A stretch of DNA of 64,000 nucleotides from Pseudomonas sp. GD04019 (lineage in GTDB: Bacteria > Pseudomonadota > Gammaproteobacteria > Pseudomonadales > Pseudomonadaceae), in the NCBI RefSeq assembly GCF_029837695.1, contig NZ_JAOEEA010000012.1, positions 1 to 64,000 on the forward strand, read 5' to 3'. Under the pieces are notes generated by a model, which searched no databases, was not told the DNA's origin, and saw only the letters and a list, made by a program, of their open reading frames with translations. Both the position numbers and the translations under genes were made by a program. Every line of letters starts with the position of its first letter. Position 1 is the stretch's first letter. Of the stretch, positions 62,019-64,000 are shown one piece after another.

Positions 62019-62615
62019 TCAGAGGCCGGGCATGCCGATGTAGCCGGGCAGGGCGCGGATACGCGCGAACCAGGCGGCGAGGTTGGCATAGGGCGCCAGG
62101 TCCAATCCGCCATCACTGGCCAGCGCGATGTAAGGGTAGACGGCGAGGTCGGCGATGGTCGGCGCCGAACCCTGTGCCAGCCAGCTGTGCTGAGCCAGAT
62201 GTGCGTCCACCAGCTCCAGTACCTGCACGGCGCGCTGTTGGGCCTGCTGCAGGTCGCCGGGCATGCGGAACAGCCCATGCAGGCGGGCTTGTCCCGGACC
62301 CTTGGCCACTTCGTTGGCGGCGAAGCTCAGCCAGCTGGCGATGCGCGCCTGGCTCAGGACGTCCTGCGGGTACCAACTGGGGTCGGCATAGCGCTTGGCC
62401 AGGTACACCAGAATGGCCTGGGAGTCATAGATCGCCTGACCTTCATCGACCAGCACCGGCACCTGGCCGCGCGGGTTGAGGGTTAGGAACTCCGGGCGCT
62501 TCTGCGCGCCGCCGAGCAGATCGATCTGTTGCAGCTCGACTTCACGGCCGAGCAGGGCGAGGAACAGGCGGACCTTGTAGCAGTTGCCGGAGAGGGTGAA
62601 GTCATGAAGCTGCAT
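62019..62615 (-). CDS. Glutathione S-transferase family protein, first gene of a TetR-controlled operon
   Basis: A 198-residue GST: MQLHDFTLSGNCYKVRLFLALLGREVELQQIDLLGG gives the thioredoxin-fold N-terminus with catalytic serine candidate S9 and QVPVLVDEGQAIYDSQAILVYLAKRY (glutathione-binding SQAI). The C-terminal helical domain has SAPTIADLAVYPY. The region before the ATG has no clear Shine-Dalgarno. Its promoter overlaps the TetR-type operator. Confidence 0.88.
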   Translation of the reverse strand: MQLHDFTLSGNCYKVRLFLALLGREVELQQIDLLGGAQKRPEFLTLNPRGQVPVLVDEGQAIYDSQAILVYLAKRYADPSWYPQDVLSQARIASWLSFAANEVAKGPGQARLHGLFRMPGDLQQAQQRAVQVLELVDAHLAQHSWLAQGSAPTIADLAVYPYIALASDGGLDLAPYANLAAWFARIRALPGYIGMPGL

Positions 62616-62645
62616 GGGAGGAGTCTCGCGAAGGGGTGTGACTCG

Positions 62646-62675
62646 ATATTAGACAGACAGGTCTGTATATTTCAA
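62646..62675 (-). promoter_or_regulatory. GST-operon promoter with TetR-type operator in the spacer
   Basis: On the minus strand TTGAAA (62670-62675) and TAATAT (62646-62651) form a sigma-70 promoter with an 18-bp spacer. Inside the spacer lies the palindrome ACAGAC-AG-GTCTGT (62653-62666). Binding there by the divergent TetR-family protein would block RNA polymerase. Confidence 0.7.
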
Positions 62676-62741
62676 GTGGGGATTTTTCCGAACTGGAGCG
62701 CGGTCATCGCCGCCCGCATAATGTCCGCCTTGGAGGGCCAG

Positions 62742-63299
62742 ATGGCATCGAGCAAACGCGAACAATTGATCAGCACCGCCCAAGGCCTGTTCGCCCGCGA
62801 GGGTTACCACGCCACGGGCATCGACCGCATCCTGGCGGAGTCCGGGGTGGCCAAGATGACCCTGTACAAGCACTTCCGCTCCAAGGACGAGCTGATCCTG
62901 GCCGTGCTCGAAGAGCGCGAGCGCGAGACGCTCGGCAACCTGGCCCAGCTGCGCGCCGCCAAGCTGCCGCGCGAGGCGCTGTTGCTGACCTTCGACGGCC
63001 TGCATGCATGGATCAACGAGCGCGATTTCTGCGGCTGCAGCTTTATTCATGCGGCGGCGGAGTTTCATGACCGCGAGCACCCGATCCATCGTCAGGCGGC
63101 GGGGTTCAAGGCGGCTTTCGGTGGGCATTTCCGCGAGCTGTTGCAGGCGCTGCAGGCGTCCCAGGCGGAGCAACTGGCCGGGCAGCTGCAGTTTCTGCTG
63201 GAGGGCGCACTGAGCATGGCCCACGTGCAGGGCCCGGGGGACCAGGCGTTGCAGGCCAAGGCGGCGGCGGCGATTTTGCTGGGCGCCGCCGGTATCTGA
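62742..63299 (+). CDS. TetR/AcrR-family repressor
   Basis: The 185-residue protein has the TetR HTH at residues 5-50 (REQLISTAQGLFAREGYHATGIDRILAESGVAKMTLYKHFRSKDELI). GGAGGGCC precedes the ATG at 62742; an ATG at 62721 is possible but has no Shine-Dalgarno. Two cysteines (CGCS, about 97-99) in the ligand domain could sense electrophiles, as in NemR. It is divergent from the GST operon and likely represses it. Confidence 0.9.
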   Translation: MASSKREQLISTAQGLFAREGYHATGIDRILAESGVAKMTLYKHFRSKDELILAVLEERERETLGNLAQLRAAKLPREALLLTFDGLHAWINERDFCGCSFIHAAAEFHDREHPIHRQAAGFKAAFGGHFRELLQALQASQAEQLAGQLQFLLEGALSMAHVQGPGDQALQAKAAAAILLGAAGI

Positions 63300-63300
63300 A

Positions 63301-64000
63301 TCAGGCCCCGCCGAGCAGGCGCGCCTCGCCGGCTTCGATGGCCTGCAGCGGTCCGGACAGCAGCACGGTATCGCCCTCGCGCAGCTGCGGCCGCGCTTCC
63401 AGCGCCAGGTTGACGCCATTGCGGCGCACCGCCTGCACCTCCAATCCCAGCGCTTCCAATTGCATATCGGTTGGGCAGCGGCCGCAGGCATGGGCATCTG
63501 CCGGCAGGTTCACCGCATGCAGCAGCACGCGCGGCTGGCCCTGGGCGTCCACCAGGTTGGCCTGGGCGCCATGGTAGAAACCGTGCAGCAGGCGATAGCG
63601 ATTACTGCGCACGTCATCCAGATGCTGCTGCACCCGTTGCTCGGGAATGCCGAGCATCACCAGGGCGTGGGACGCCAGCATCAGGCTGGACTCCAGCACT
63701 TCCGGCACCACTTCGCTGGCGCCGGCCGCCTGCAGTTCGGCGAGCCGGCTGTCGTCGCGAGTGCGCACCAGGATCGGCAGGTCGGGGCAGTGCTGGCGTG
63801 CCTGCTCGACGATGGCCAGGGCCACGTCGGTCTTGTCCACCGCCACCACCAGCAGGCGGGCACGGGCGATGCCGACGGCCTCCAGCAGGTCGCGCCGACG
63901 CGAGTCGCCGTAGTGCACGTTGTTTTCGCCAGCGCTGGCTTCCTCGACCCGCACCGGATCATCGTCGAGGGCGACGAACTCCTGGCCCTCACGCTGCAGG
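63301..64000 (-). CDS. C-terminal part of a KefC-type cation:proton antiporter (cut by the window end)
   Basis: The frame is open to the window end, so only the C-terminal 233 or so residues are seen. They form an RCK N-terminal Rossmann domain (FVALDDDPVRVEEAS ... YGDSRRRDLLEAVGIARARLLVVAVDKTDVAL), then a TrkA-C domain (LEVQAVRRNGVNLALEARPQLREGDTVLL). In complete proteins an N-terminal Na+/H+-exchanger domain of about 12 helices precedes this. The family exports K+ or other cations in exchange for protons, with nucleotide or glutathione control. Its stop faces the tetR-type gene with one base between. Confidence 0.85.
   Translation of the reverse strand, partial: LQREGQEFVALDDDPVRVEEASAGENNVHYGDSRRRDLLEAVGIARARLLVVAVDKTDVALAIVEQARQHCPDLPILVRTRDDSRLAELQAAGASEVVPEVLESSLMLASHALVMLGIPEQRVQQHLDDVRSNRYRLLHGFYHGAQANLVDAQGQPRVLLHAVNLPADAHACGRCPTDMQLEALGLEVQAVRRNGVNLALEARPQLREGDTVLLSGPLQAIEAGEARLLGGA

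Overview
The window is chromosomal DNA from a high-GC gammaproteobacterium, almost certainly a Pseudomonas. The evidence is the gene families (OprD-type porin, DUF1302/DUF1329/YCF48/RND lipid-type operon, DUF2835, RraB, AraC regulators with an arabinose-binding-like N-terminus) and the core order DUF2835-pyrD-rmf-rlmKL-dacB-yggL-dgt, which from memory resembles the P. aeruginosa PA3038-PA3052 neighbourhood (not checked). I see no rRNA, tRNA, CRISPR array, transposase or prophage. Coding density is high and the sequence looks like ordinary chromosome with accessory metabolic islands.

Layout. 1-13.3 kb: a GlxA-type regulator/DUF1272/MFS operon, a type IB topoisomerase overlapping a DUF421 membrane protein, a tandem pair of small paralogous proteins, speE, secreted or envelope proteins, a chemoreceptor, and a DUF3300-DUF2950 pair. 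13.4-32.8 kb: the most interesting part, a large catabolic region. A plus-strand operon (MDR oxidoreductase, TauD/TfdA dioxygenase, beta-keto-acid cleavage enzyme, MFS importer, DsbA/FrnE-like protein, an unrecognised 57-aa ORF, YeiH-type exporter, two 3-oxoacid CoA-transferase subunits) is followed by a divergent AraC-family regulator. A second plus-strand run follows: alpha/beta hydrolase, DUF1302, DUF1329, YCF48-like, RND/MMPL transporter, SulP transporter. The same 16-bp direct-repeat sequence lies before both operons, and Hfq/Crc-type CA motifs precede or open four of the genes. I infer one regulon for uptake and breakdown of an unidentified substrate that passes through a beta-keto acid; the sulfate-type transporters and the dioxygenase make a sulfonated or sulfated compound one option, a carnitine-like compound another.

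32.9-41 kb: an LTA-synthase-like sulfatase, GST with divergent YafY/WYL regulator, and an AraC-regulated Baeyer-Villiger-like monooxygenase/hydrolase/SDR operon. 41-59 kb: conserved housekeeping block (rraB, pyrD, rmf, rlmKL, dacB, yggL, an HD-GYP sensor protein, FUSC, dgt, a diguanylate cyclase, a YqjD/YqjE-like operon, amt), including a striking run of five consecutive hairpins before rraB and a sigma-54 promoter with a structured leader before amt. 58.8-64 kb: OprD-family porin, a GST/PNPOx-like/metallo-hydrolase operon with a TetR repressor whose operator sits inside the promoter spacer, and the C-terminal part of a KefC-type antiporter cut by the window end.

Starts were moved inward from the longest reading frame whenever a Shine-Dalgarno sequence, family N-terminus or operon overlap favoured it. 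Family names are from motif recognition without any database search.
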